A stretch of DNA of 64,000 nt, taken from assembly GCA_020635825.1 (NCBI GenBank), contig JACJZA010000007.1, positions 255,831 to 319,830 on the forward strand, read 5' to 3'. The stretch is from Flavobacteriales bacterium. Lineage in GTDB: Bacteria > Bacteroidota > Bacteroidia > Flavobacteriales_E > Vicingaceae. Positions 43,701 through 54,000 of the stretch are shown piece by piece (within the stretch, counting starts at the first letter, position 1; every line of letters begins with the position of its first letter). A program made the translations under genes and the position numbers. Below the pieces are notes generated by a model that worked only from the letters and a program-made list of their open reading frames with translations, made no database searches and was not told the origin of the DNA.

Positions 43701-45054
43701 CAAGATGAAGCCCCAATTTGTTGAACAAGCAAAAGAGAATGGCCATCCTGAAGAAGTTTTGGAAAAAATATGGAAAGATTGGGAAGCCTTTGCTGCCTAT
43801 GCTTTTAACAAATCTCACTCTACTTGTTACGCATGGATCGCTTATCAAACTGCATTTTTAAAAGCACACTACCCTGCTGAGTATATGGCATCAGTATTAA
43901 GTAACAACATGAATGACATTAAGTCTGTTACTTTTTTTATGGATGAATGCAGAAGAATGGGTATACCGGTTTTAGGTCCGGATATCAATGAATCGGTTTA
44001 TAAATTTACCGTAAATAAAAAAGGTGAAATCCGATTTGGTTTAGGAGCAATGAAAGGTGTAGGTGGAAAAGCAGTAGAATGTATCATTGAAGAACGTCAA
44101 AAAAATGGAAATTATACCTCCATTTTTGACATGGTAAAACGAATAGATTTAAGATCTGCCAATAAAAAAACTATTGAAAGTTTAGCGCTTGGTGGTGCTT
44201 TTGATTCTTTTGAAGGGACTCACCGTGCTCAATACTTTACAGAACAAGATGGAGGTGGAATTTTCCTTGAAAAAATAATTAAATATGGAAACAAATTTCA
44301 AGAGAATGAAAATTCTACTCAAGTATCCATGTTTGACATGCTGGAAGGCGATGCTGCTGTAGAAATGCAAGAACCACCATTACCTATTTGTCCTGAATGG
44401 GGAACATTAGAAAAATTAAATAAAGAAAGAGAGGTAGTTGGAATTTTTATTTCAGGTCATCCTTTAGATGATTTTAAATTAGAAATAAAATCATTTACTA
44501 AAGGAACTTTAGCTCATATTAAAGACGACCTTCAAAAAATTAAAGGTGCACAATTGGCATTGGCAGGAATTTGTACCGGAGCCCAAGAGCGCATGACAAA
44601 GAATAATAATCCTTTTGGAATTTTACAATTTGAAGATTACAATGATGCTCATGAATTTTTAGTTTTTGGTGAAGATTATATTAAATTCAGACCTTATTTT
44701 ATTTCTGGTCAATTTTTATACATACAAGGTAGTGTTCAACCCAGAAAATGGAGTAAAGACCCTAATGACTTAGAATTTAAAGTAACGAATATTGAACTTC
44801 TCTCTGAATTGCGAAATAAACGAGCTAAGGGAATTACTTTAAATATCAATAATGAAGACTTGTCAGAAGAATTAATTTTAGAGATTGATTCTTTGATTAA
44901 TTCTCATGTGGGAAACTACACTTTAGGTATTAATTTATTTGATGAACACGAAGGTGTGGTTGGAATCCAATCAAGAAATAAAAAAATTGAACTTTCAAAC
45001 GAGTTTATTAGTAACTTAGAAAAGTTAAAAGTAATAAAGTATCAAATTGTATAA
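40768..45054 (+). CDS. dnaE: DNA polymerase III alpha subunit with N-terminal DEDDh exonuclease
   Basis: The start is GTG at 40768. Residues 1-190 are a DnaQ-type exonuclease with all DEDDh residues: FDTETTG, VGHNIEFDIK and DAHDAAYDVDA. From about residue 235 the PHP domain begins, with HLHNHSEFSI and ALTDHGNMM intact, then the C-family polymerase core with GPGRGSAAGSA and the catalytic PDIDIDF at about 654. A helix-hairpin-helix and an OB-fold (LALAGICTGAQERM) follow. At 1428 residues it is longer than E. coli DnaE because of the exonuclease. It copies the chromosome and probably proofreads in cis. The previous gene is 208 bases away. Confidence 0.96.
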   Translation: MFLIFDTETTGLPKNYNAPVSDSDNWPRMVQLAWQLHDFDGKLITNKNFIVKPDGFDIPIGVSNIHGITTERALRDGEDLSFVLKEFLSDLNKTSYNVGHNIEFDIKIVGAEFFRLGIENPIEEIAIIDTMKSSVDYCAIPGGKGGGFKYPSLTDLHTKLFGEAFADAHDAAYDVDATAKCFFGLLKNRVIQPKEVENFDLVDYEAPELEEANFEDLKKQQQAQEIDLNKGTKITSELTDIPFTHLHNHSEFSILQSTTKVSGLVAKAKELGMSAIALTDHGNMMATFHFVRDALAANIKPIVGCEFYLCHDRKDKSYKDDGFQTVVLAKNKKGYHNLAKLASYANIEGFYYVPRIDKEILLEYKDELIALTGGLWGEIPNKILFEGKQQAEEAFIWWKENFGEDFYVEINRHGIPEQNAVNEVLLEFAKKYNVKIIAANNTYYINKENAESQDILLCIKDGKPLNQPKKYIGAKGREFRFGFPNDEFYVKSADEMKQLFADLPEAIINTQEIVDKVEPFELARDVLLPKFDIPDEFKDPRDEENPTLKNGENNYLRHITYEGAKKRYGEITDEIKERLDFELEVIKKTGYPGYFLIVEDFIREARNMGVSVGPGRGSAAGSAVAYCTGITNIDPIKYDLLFERFLNPDRISMPDIDIDFDDDGRQKVIDYVIKKYGSNQVAQIITYGTMAAKSSIRDTARVLELPLSDADRIAKLIPDIKLSKLFGLDENALEEKLGRREDLERAHMLKEIANGANLEAKTVNQARMVEGSVRNTGIHACGVIITPDDITNYVPVALAKDSDMTCTQFDNSVAENAGLLKMDFLGLKTLTLIKDACQIIKDRHGIELDPENFDIEDEKTYELFQRGDTVGIFQYESPGMQKHMRSLKPTVFADLIAMNALYRPGPMEYIPSFIKRKHGDEEVVYDLPEMEEYLSETYGITVYQEQVMLLSQKLANFTKGEADVLRKAMGKKQKAVLDKMKPQFVEQAKENGHPEEVLEKIWKDWEAFAAYAFNKSHSTCYAWIAYQTAFLKAHYPAEYMASVLSNNMNDIKSVTFFMDECRRMGIPVLGPDINESVYKFTVNKKGEIRFGLGAMKGVGGKAVECIIEERQKNGNYTSIFDMVKRIDLRSANKKTIESLALGGAFDSFEGTHRAQYFTEQDGGGIFLEKIIKYGNKFQENENSTQVSMFDMLEGDAAVEMQEPPLPICPEWGTLEKLNKEREVVGIFISGHPLDDFKLEIKSFTKGTLAHIKDDLQKIKGAQLALAGICTGAQERMTKNNNPFGILQFEDYNDAHEFLVFGEDYIKFRPYFISGQFLYIQGSVQPRKWSKDPNDLEFKVTNIELLSELRNKRAKGITLNINNEDLSEELILEIDSLINSHVGNYTLGINLFDEHEGVVGIQSRNKKIELSNEFISNLEKLKVIKYQIV

Positions 45055-45145
45055 TACTGACATCTTGTCTTACTTTTAAGTAATGGTTTGATGTTTGAAA
45101 ACATAAAAACAAAAACAAATATTAACATATTAAATAAAGATTAAA

Positions 45146-45463
45146 ATGGCTTTAGAATTAACAGACTTAAATTTTGATGAAAATGTAATGAATAGCGACA
45201 AACCAGTATTAGTAGATTTTTGGGCTACTTGGTGTGGTCCATGTAGAATGGTAGGTCCTATTGTTGAAGAATTAGCAAACGATTATGAAGGAAAAGCGGT
45301 AGTTGGTAAAGTAGATGTAGATAACAATCCTGAAGTTGCACAAAAATTCGGAATCAGAAATATTCCTACTTTATTATTTATTAAAGGTGGAGAAGTGGTT
45401 GACAAACAAGTTGGTGCAGTATCGAAAGATGTTTTAGCACAAAAATTAGATGCAATTTTATAA
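45146..45463 (+). CDS. trxA: Thioredoxin
   Basis: The 105-residue cytosolic protein has the active site WATWCGPCRMV (WCGPC at residues 29-33), the cis-proline in IRNIPTLLFIKGG near 75 and standard length. It reduces protein disulfides as part of the thioredoxin system. It stands 91 bases after dnaE and is followed by a hairpin terminator. Confidence 0.97.
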   Translation: MALELTDLNFDENVMNSDKPVLVDFWATWCGPCRMVGPIVEELANDYEGKAVVGKVDVDNNPEVAQKFGIRNIPTLLFIKGGEVVDKQVGAVSKDVLAQKLDAIL

Positions 45464-45478
45464 TATAGACTATTTTAC

Positions 45479-45514
45479 AAAAAAAATCCCGAGCAATTTA
45501 CTCGGGATTTTTTT
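45479..45514. terminator. Terminator downstream of trxA
   Basis: AAAAAAAATCCCGAG (45479-45493) pairs with CTCGGGATTTTTTT (45501-45514) around CAATTTA. The A and T runs on both sides let it serve the convergent gene ending at 45527 too. Confidence 0.9.
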
Positions 45515-45526
45515 ATATCTATATAA

Positions 45527-45901
45527 TTAATAATTTTTAAGCATATCTCTGTATTCCATCAAATCCTGTCTGTTAGTAGGATTTTTAGCATCCAACATTA
45601 AAGATAATAAATAATCTAAGCTACTTTTTTTATTTTCAAAATCTTCCATATCCATATCATTCTCTATTTCTTCTCCTTCTACAACTGCTTCATCTGCAGG
45701 AATAGGAATATTAAATGTCCCTGTATTTTCAATATGTTCGTAGGTTAATCGAATTACTTTTGTTAAAGTTGGATCTTCTTCGGCCAACGCATAAGGACGT
45801 AACTCTTGCAAACCTTTCACTAGTTTTTCGGCTACAATTCCTGATTTTGCCAATTCTTTTTGTAATCCAACAATCAATTTATTTGCTTCAATACTTTGCA
45901 T
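45527..45901 (-). CDS. Conserved Bacteroidota protein of unknown function
   Basis: The 124-residue protein is mostly helical: residues 1-60 (MQSIEANKLIVGLQKELAKS, GLQELRPYALAEEDPTL), then an acidic linker (VVEGEEIENDMDMEDFE), then a C-terminal helix with LDYLLSLMLDAKNPTNRQDL. No signal peptide or membrane segment is seen. I recognise the type as a conserved soluble protein of this phylum but know no function. A TAnnTTTG box lies 26 bases upstream. Confidence 0.7.
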   Translation of the reverse strand: MQSIEANKLIVGLQKELAKSGIVAEKLVKGLQELRPYALAEEDPTLTKVIRLTYEHIENTGTFNIPIPADEAVVEGEEIENDMDMEDFENKKSSLDYLLSLMLDAKNPTNRQDLMEYRDMLKNY

Positions 45902-45927
45902 GTCAATGTTTATTTTAATAAGGTTTA

Positions 45928-45935
45928 CAAAATTA
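45928..45935 (-). promoter_or_regulatory. -7 box for the 45527-45901 gene
   Basis: TAATTTTG on the minus strand, 26 bases upstream of the ATG at 45901. Confidence 0.45.
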
Positions 45936-46000
45936 AATATAAAAAAGAATTTATCTCTTCATTATCGAATAAAACTTGACAAATAAAGTAATTTTAACTC

Positions 46001-46954
46001 ATGAATAAAAATAACAATATGCTGACTTCTACCCTCAACATTAAACACCCAATAATTATGGCGCCTATGTTTTTGGTGTCTAATTCTAAAATGTTGATTG
46101 CTGCTGCAGATGCTGGAATAACAGGATGTATACCAGCTCTTAACTACAGAACTATTGAAGAGTTTGAAATTGGATTAAGAGAATTAAAAGAAAAATGCAA
46201 TGGTCCATTTGGAATTAATTTAATAGTAAACAAATCTAATTTCCTATATAAAGAGCAGTTAAAAGTATGTTGTAAATACAAGGTAGATTACATTATAACT
46301 TCATTAGGGTCTCCTGAAGAAACTATTAAAGAAGCTCATAAAGTGGGAACTAAAGTATTTTGTGATGTAACAGATTTAGACTATGCAAAAAAAGTAGAGA
46401 AATTAGGAGCGGACGCTTTGATTGCTGTTAATAAAGAAGCTGGTGGACATGCTGGAAATCTTTCTTATAAAGAATTAATTCCTTTACTAACAAAAAACTG
46501 TCAAATTCCTGTCATCTCCGCCGGAGGTGTTGGTAATCATCAACAAATGCAAGAAATCTTATCTTTAGGTGCCGCAGGGGTTTCTGTTGGTAGTCTTTTT
46601 ATTGCTTCAGAAGAAAGTGAAGTTTCACAAGAATACAAAGAAGCATGTGTGAATTTTGGAGCTAAAGACGTTGTATTTACTACTAAACTGTCAGGTACCC
46701 CTTGTACTGTAATTAATACCCCTTATGTTAAAAAAATTGGTACTAAACAAACATTTTTAGAGCGTATTTTAAATAAAAACAAACGACTAAAAAAATGGTT
46801 CAAAGCTTTCACCTTTTACAAAGGAATGAAAAGTTTACAAAAAGCGGCTTTTAGTGCAACCTATAAAACTGTATGGTGTGCAGGTCCAAGTATTGAATAT
46901 GTGAAAGAAATTAGACCTATTAAAGAAATCGTCAAATCTTTGACCAATGAATGA
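46001..46954 (+). CDS. Nitronate monooxygenase / flavin-dependent oxidoreductase
   Basis: The 317-residue protein has the FMN-binding TIM barrel of the nitronate monooxygenase (2-nitropropane dioxygenase) family: the N-terminal IKHPIIMAPMFLVS, GPFGINLIVNKSN, NKEAGGHAGNLSY with the catalytic histidine, ISAGGVGNHQQM and GAAGVSVGSLFIASEES. The same fold includes FabK-type enoyl reductases; substrate is not resolved. It may start at the second ATG (codon 7). It overlaps the DUF4442 gene by 8 bases, suggesting a coupled pair. Confidence 0.87.
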   Translation: MNKNNNMLTSTLNIKHPIIMAPMFLVSNSKMLIAAADAGITGCIPALNYRTIEEFEIGLRELKEKCNGPFGINLIVNKSNFLYKEQLKVCCKYKVDYIITSLGSPEETIKEAHKVGTKVFCDVTDLDYAKKVEKLGADALIAVNKEAGGHAGNLSYKELIPLLTKNCQIPVISAGGVGNHQQMQEILSLGAAGVSVGSLFIASEESEVSQEYKEACVNFGAKDVVFTTKLSGTPCTVINTPYVKKIGTKQTFLERILNKNKRLKKWFKAFTFYKGMKSLQKAAFSATYKTVWCAGPSIEYVKEIRPIKEIVKSLTNE

Positions 46955-47417
46955 TAAGGAATTATTGAAAAAAATAAAGTGGCAACTGTTTCTTTTAGGA
47001 AGATTTAAAATTCCAATGATAGGCTATACAGGGTTAAAGTTAGTCGATTTAGATGAAACTAAATCTGTTGTCAAAGTTCGGCTTAAAAGAAGAACTAAAA
47101 ATCATCTAAACTCTATGTATTTTGGCGCGTTAGCTGTGGGTGCTGATGTATCAGGAGGAATACATGCTTTTTATTTTGCCAACAAGTACAACAAAAAAGT
47201 TTCTTTTGCTTTTAAGGCTATGGAATGCGAATTTATAAAAAGAGCTGAATCTGATTGTACATTTATTTGCAACGATGGTGTTTTAGTTGAAAAATCCATC
47301 TTAAGATCTATAGAAACCGGAGAAAGAATTAATGAAAAAACATTTGTAAACGTTTATGATTCTCAAAATGAATTAGTGGCTAAATTTAAATTGACCATTT
47401 CTGTAAAATGCAAGTAA
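46947..47417 (+). CDS. DUF4442 hot-dog-fold thioesterase-like protein
   Basis: The 156-residue protein has the central block KRRTKNHLNSMYFGALAVGADVSGG typical of DUF4442, which is related to hot-dog-fold acyl-CoA thioesterases and PaaI-like proteins. FVNVYDSQNELVAKFKLTI is the final strand. No signal peptide is present. Its pairing with the nitronate monooxygenase-like gene hints at an acyl-CoA or fatty-acid detoxification role, which is only an inference. Confidence 0.8.
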   Translation: MNDKELLKKIKWQLFLLGRFKIPMIGYTGLKLVDLDETKSVVKVRLKRRTKNHLNSMYFGALAVGADVSGGIHAFYFANKYNKKVSFAFKAMECEFIKRAESDCTFICNDGVLVEKSILRSIETGERINEKTFVNVYDSQNELVAKFKLTISVKCK

Positions 47418-47563
47418 GTTTTTAATTATCAACATTTTTTTTATTTTTATTCACAAGAGGCAACGAATTTATTCTTTATTCGTCATCTTTATGTTTTAGT
47501 TATATAAGTACTAACAAACTATAATTACTGTTAAATATTAAACAATTTGTTATTTTTTAATCT

Positions 47564-48019
47564 ATGAAAAATATTTTATTTATTTTACTTATTTCCCTTA
47601 CTACAAAAGGGTTTTCTCAAGACAAAAATTTCGTTTATCAAGGAAAAACTATTGAACTAGAAGACAAAATGATAGAACATTTTGATGCTGAGTACATAGG
47701 TTTTCTTAAAGAAAATAATATTGATTTATTACTTTATTTAAATTTCTTTTCTACTCAATCTTATAGAATTGAAGATATTGGAGTAAAAAAACAAGTAAAT
47801 CAATTTCCTAGTATTTTTTCATTAAAAAAGAAATCAAAATCTAATGCGAATAATTACATTTTAGGTAATTCTGACTCCTTTAACATCTTAGCCTACGAAG
47901 TAAATCTTAAAGACGAACAACAAGTTTTTGTAGAAAGCAACAGCTCAAAAGCATTAATTGTATTACCAAAAAAAGTTTTTATGGAGAAATACAATGATTA
48001 CAAAAATTCATTAAAATAA
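47564..48019 (+). CDS. Secreted protein of unknown function upstream of the adhesin
   Basis: The 151-residue protein has a signal peptide (cleavage near GFSQ, residue 19). The mature part is rich in Asn, Lys and Ser. No domain is recognised. It starts 146 bases after the DUF4442 gene and ends 30 bases before the giant adhesin gene on the same strand, so co-transcription with the adhesin is possible. It might be a helper or anchor for the adhesin, but the sequence does not show this. Confidence 0.65.
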   Translation: MKNILFILLISLTTKGFSQDKNFVYQGKTIELEDKMIEHFDAEYIGFLKENNIDLLLYLNFFSTQSYRIEDIGVKKQVNQFPSIFSLKKKSKSNANNYILGNSDSFNILAYEVNLKDEQQVFVESNSSKALIVLPKKVFMEKYNDYKNSLK

Positions 48020-48049
48020 TTCAAAAAAGACAAACTACAACTATACATT

Positions 48050-51000
48050 ATGTTTAAGAAAATTACACTAGGTTTTATATTTATTTCTTTAATAAATATT
48101 GTTAATGCTCAAACCTATAATTTAAATGCCAATCTTGGAACTATAACAACTTGTTCAGGAACTTTCAGAGATGGGGCTGGAAGTTATTCCAATAATTCTA
48201 ATTATACTGTAACCTTTTGTTCTGGTAGTTCCTCAATAATTCAAGTGGATTTTTCTTCTTTTGCTCTTGAAAACGGTTATGATTTTTTAAATGTTTATGA
48301 TGGTAATTCAACCGGAGCTCCTCAAATAGATGCTATTACTGGTAATCAGGGAGCATTTTCAATGCAATCAACAGGATCATGTATAACTTTTCAATTTACA
48401 TCCGATTTTAGTTCTGTTGCAGCCGGATGGGTTGCTACTATCTCATGTATCACACCTTGCTCACCTCCAACTGCAGCTGGAGTTAGTACAAATCAATCTT
48501 CGCCTATTAAAGTATGTACAGGAGAAAATATTAATTTTAGTGGTGCAGGATCAACTGCAGCCGGAGGTTTTTCAATAAGCAGTTATACATGGGATTTTGC
48601 TGATGGAAGTACTGGAAACGGTGTAAATACTTCTCACTCCTATTCTACTCCTGGAGAATACATTGTGCAATTAGAAGTTGAAGACAACAATAACTGTACT
48701 AACAATAATTTTATAGACTTAGTGGTACAAGTAGGAACTGAGCCAACTTTTGTTGGAACAACCCCAAATCAAACAACTTGTGCGGGACAAACAGTATGTT
48801 TAGATGGTGTAGTAAACCCAACCCCATGGGTTGAAATACCCACTACTTCAGTAGCTGGAACAACCACTTTACCCGATGGTTCGGGAATTTGTTATGATGC
48901 TCCTTTAACTTTTACTGAATTTACACCTGGATCCACAATTACAAACGCTGGGCAAATCGATGATATTTTCGCAAACATGGAACATACATGGGCTGGAGAT
49001 TTAACTATTGATTTAGAGTGTCCTAATGGTCAAAGTGTTGGAGTTTTCAATTCTGATGGAACATGGAATACAACAAACATTTCATCCGAAAATTTTGGTA
49101 ATCCAGGTGCTGGTGTTGGTTATGATTATACTTGGACCAACTCAGGAACAGGACAAACTATGGATGCTTGGGCTGGCGCTAATGGTGCTGCTACTACTAT
49201 TCCTGCTGGTACTTATGCATCTGAAGAACCATTCTCGAATTTAGTAGGTTGCCCATTAAACGGTGTGTGGACTTTAAAAATTTGTGACACTCACTCAATT
49301 GATGATGGAACTGTATTTTCTTGGGGTATTACTTTTGATCCTTCTTTATATGCTGGTTTAGGTGGATTTACACCAACATTTAATGCTAATTGTGGTGGAA
49401 CTACATGGTCTGGGAATAATGCTGCTAGTAACTCTGCAATAACTAGTACAAGCGCTAATTGTAACCAAGTATGTGTAACCCCTCCTTCTTCAGGTACTTA
49501 TAGTTATACATTTAGCGGTACTGATGATTTTGGATGTTCTTTTGATACAGTAATTACTGTTACAGCTACAGCTGGTGCAATAGCTAATGCTGGAAATGAC
49601 ATTTCTTACTGTTCAGGTCTATCAGGAACAATCGGTTCTCCTGCTGTTGGCGGCGTTACTTATTCATGGTCACCTACAACTGGATTAAGTAGTGGTACTG
49701 CTGCTAATCCAACTGTAACTCTTACAAATCTTACTGGTTCACCAATAACTACTACTTATATATTAACTACTTCTGCTTCTGGTTGTGTAGACACTGATAC
49801 TGTTAATGTTACTGTAAATCCTCAGCCTGTTGCAAATTTCACTCAACCTACAGCACAATGTTTAACAGGTAATTCATTCTCTTTCAATAATACAAGTACA
49901 AATGCAACAAGCTACAATTGGAATTTTGGTGATGGAAATACTTCTACAGCTGTAAATCCAACTCATAGTTATGGAACATCTGGAACGTTTACAGTTACAT
50001 TAACTGCAACTAACGGAACATGTACTGATGATATAACGCTTAATATTGTAGTAAACCCTATGCCTGTTCCTACTGCTACAGCAGATAGTGTTAACTGTAA
50101 TGGAGGTTCTACAGGTTCAGCAACAGTAACTGGAGTTGTTAATAGTCCTGGTGGATTTAATTATTCATGGAACAGTGCACCAGTCCAAAACACTCAGACT
50201 GCAACTGGATTACCTGCTGGAACATACACAGTAACTGTTACAGATCAAAACACTACTTGTCAAGGACAAACAACTGCAACTGTCTTTGAACCACCTGTTT
50301 TATCCGCTACTGAAAGTCATGTTAACCCAACATGTGCTCAAGGAACAAATGGTAGTGCTACTGCTAACCCAACAGGTGGAACTACTAACTATTCATATTC
50401 ATGGAATACAACTCCTGTTCAAAATACACAAACAGCAACAGGTTTATCTGCAGGCAGCTACACATGCACCATTACAGATTATAATGGTTGTACCACTACT
50501 ACCAATGCTGTATTAGTAGATCCTGCCGGAATGGTATTATCGACTTCAATGACTCAAGCAAATTGTGGAGCATCAGATGGTTCAGCAACTGTAAATGTTA
50601 CATCTGGAGGAAGTGGTAACTTTAGTTATTCATGGAATACAACTCCTGTTCAAAATACACAAACAGCTTCTGGAATTCCGGCTGGTACTTATATCGCAAC
50701 TGTTACAGACATTACTGCAGGATGTATTTCAACAGATACAATAATTGTTACTACAACCGTAGGACTAACTGCAAATGCTACATTTATTGCTGATGCTTTA
50801 TGTAATGGTTCTTCAAACGGTTTAGCTTATGCTTTCCCAACTGGAGGTACTCCAGGTTATTCATATTCATGGAATGATCCTTCTACTTCAACAAACGATA
50901 CTTTAATGGCTGCTGCAGGAACATATACTGTTACCATTACAGATACAGTCGGATGTCAGGGAACAGCAAATGTTACTATTGGTGAACCTGCAACTGTTGT

Positions 51001-54000
51001 TGCATCAATTACTACTTCAAATAACGAAACATGTAATGGTTCTTCTGATGGTTCTGCTACAGCTGGCGGTGCTGGAGGAGACAACAACTTCAACTACTCA
51101 TGGAATACTACCCCTGTTCAAAATACACAAACAGCTACAGGTCTAGCTCCAGGAACATACATTGTTACTGTGACCGATGGCAATAGTTGTTCTGATACTG
51201 CTAGTGTAGTAATCAACCCTGGTCCATCAATGGTCGCATCACATACTCAGTCTAATGTATCATGTTTTGGTGGAAGTAATGGAGGTATCAACGAAACAAT
51301 AACTGGAGCACCTGGTGTAATTACCTACAACTGGATGCCTGGAGCTATTACCTCTGAAGATCCTGTTGGATTAACTGCTGGTACTTACATTTTAACAGCA
51401 ACTAGCGCGGGATGTCAAGTAAATGATACAGTAGTAATTACAGAGCCTACTCAATTGGTTGCAGTAATTGATTCAAGTTTTGATGTAACTTGTAATGGTG
51501 ATACCGATGGATCTGCTTATGCATCAGCTTCAGGTGGAACTGGTGGTACATATACCTATTTATGGAATGACCCCACATCACAAACTACTCCAAATGCCAT
51601 CAATCTTGGTTTTGGTAATTATACTTTAACTGTTACCGATTCCAATTCGTGTCAAACTACTGTGAATGTAAGTATAAATGAACCTCCTGCTCTTACAGCA
51701 AATTCAGGAAGTTTTGATGCTTATTGTGGTGTAGCTCAAGGTACTGCATGGATTCTACCAACAAATGGTACTGCTCCTTATACTTTTGCATGGGATTCAG
51801 CAGCAGCCCCTTTAGGTATAAATGATACTTTATACAATGTTTACCCTGGTTCTTATAACATTCAAATTCAAGATGCTAATTCTTGTAAGTATAATGGTAC
51901 AGTAATCGTAAATGCTGCACCCGGAGGAACTGCATCTATTTCAACTTTTACAGATGTAAGTTGTAATGGAGGAAATAATGGTACAGCCACTGTTTCGATC
52001 AGTAATGCATTCCCTGGATATACTTATTTGTGGGATGCAGCTGCAGGAAACCAGACAAGCAACCCTGCTACAGGTCTTTCTGCAGGCACCTATGATATTA
52101 GTGTTACTGATACATTTGGGTGTGTTATGACTACAAATGTTACCATTGGAGAGCCGACTCCTCTTACCGTTAATTTAACAGCTTATAATAAAATTTGTTA
52201 TAACTCATGTGATGCTTCTGTTGACGCATTCCCAAGTGGTGGTAATTCTTCTTATTCATGGAGCTGGAATGATCCATCTTCTCAAATAACACAATTAGCA
52301 ACTGGTTTATGTCCTGGAATGGTTTCGGTTACAATTACTGACAGTAAAGGTTGTACTGTAACTGATAGTGTAATGATTAATAATCCTCCACAAATAGTTT
52401 TAAATTCATCTTTTACCGCTGCAAGCTGTAACCAAGCAGATGGTAGTGCTTACGTTGAAATTCTTGCTAATGCAATTGCACCTTATTCTTTTGTATGGAG
52501 TGATGGTTCTGGTCCTATTGGAACAGACAGCACATTAATTAATGTGGTTTCAGGAACTTATTTTGCCACTGTTACTGATTCTTTAGGTTGTAGTGTTACC
52601 GATACTGTTACTATTCCGAATTTATCTGCACCTGTTATTGATTCTACAGTAATAACACACGTTTCATGTTTTGGAGGTAATACCGGATCGGTTGAAGTGT
52701 TTGTTTCCGGTGGTGGATTTCCTTACACTTATTCTTGGAATCCAAGTGGGCAAATAACACCTCTTGCCTCTAATTTAACTGCAGGAGGTTATACAGTTAA
52801 TGTAACAGATACCAATGGTTGTGTTGTTTCTACATCTGTTACTGTTAATGAGCCTGATGATTTAATATTAACAACAGGAGGTCTTAATCCTACATGTTTT
52901 GGTTATAGTGATGGAAATGCGTGGGTAAATGCCAATGGAGGAACTATGCCTTACTCCTATTCATGGAATACTACACCAATTCAAACTAACGATACTGCAT
53001 ATAATTTACCAGCAAATCCATTAGGCTATACCGTAACAGTTACTGATACCAATGGATGTTTTACCACTGCTTCTGTACCATTAACAGATCCGGCACTTTT
53101 TACCATTAATATTTCAAGTACTGATGTTTCATGTTTTGGAGGTAATGACGGTTCAGCAACTGTTTCTGAAAATAATGGTTTTGCACCTTACATTTATCTT
53201 TGGGATGATCCTTCTGCTCAAAGTACTCAAACTGCTTCAGGGTTAGTTGCAAACACTTATAATGTTCAAGTAACCGATGATGATGGTTGTATTGCTAATG
53301 GTTCAATTGTTATTAATGAACCAAATGAATTAATTCTTACTGAAGATACCGTTATTAATGTAAGTTGTAATGGATTATCAGATGGTTTTGCAGCTGTTAA
53401 CGTTGTTGGTGGTTCAGGAGCTTATTCATTTACTTGGGATTTAGGTGGAACTATCGTTGATACTATCCAAAATCCTAACAGTCTTGCTGCAGGTAACTAT
53501 TTAGTTACTGTAACTGACACGAACGGTTGTAATGACCAAATATTTATTAATGTGACAGAACCAAATCCATTAAATGCTACATTCTCAACAGTTGATGTGT
53601 TATGTGCTGGAGACAATTCTGGATTAGCTTTTGTTAATGCAAATGGAGGAACTGCTCCATATACTTATCAATGGAATGACGTAGCATTACAACAAACCGA
53701 TACAGCATTTAATTTAACTGCTGGAACTTACCAAGTAACTGTGACCGACTCTAATAATTGTGACACTACTTTAACCAATATTATTATCAATCAACCTACT
53801 CCAATAGTATTTAACTCTACCACTTCTTCTCCTTCTACTTGTGGAAGTGATAATGGAGAGGCTGCTGTGACAATTGGTGGCGGATCACCTCCTTTTAATT
53901 TTTCTTGGAATGATCCAGCGAACCAATCTACAGCCGTTGCTACTAATTTATTTGCTGGTAACTATACTGTAATAGTTACCGATACAAATGGTTGTCAAGA

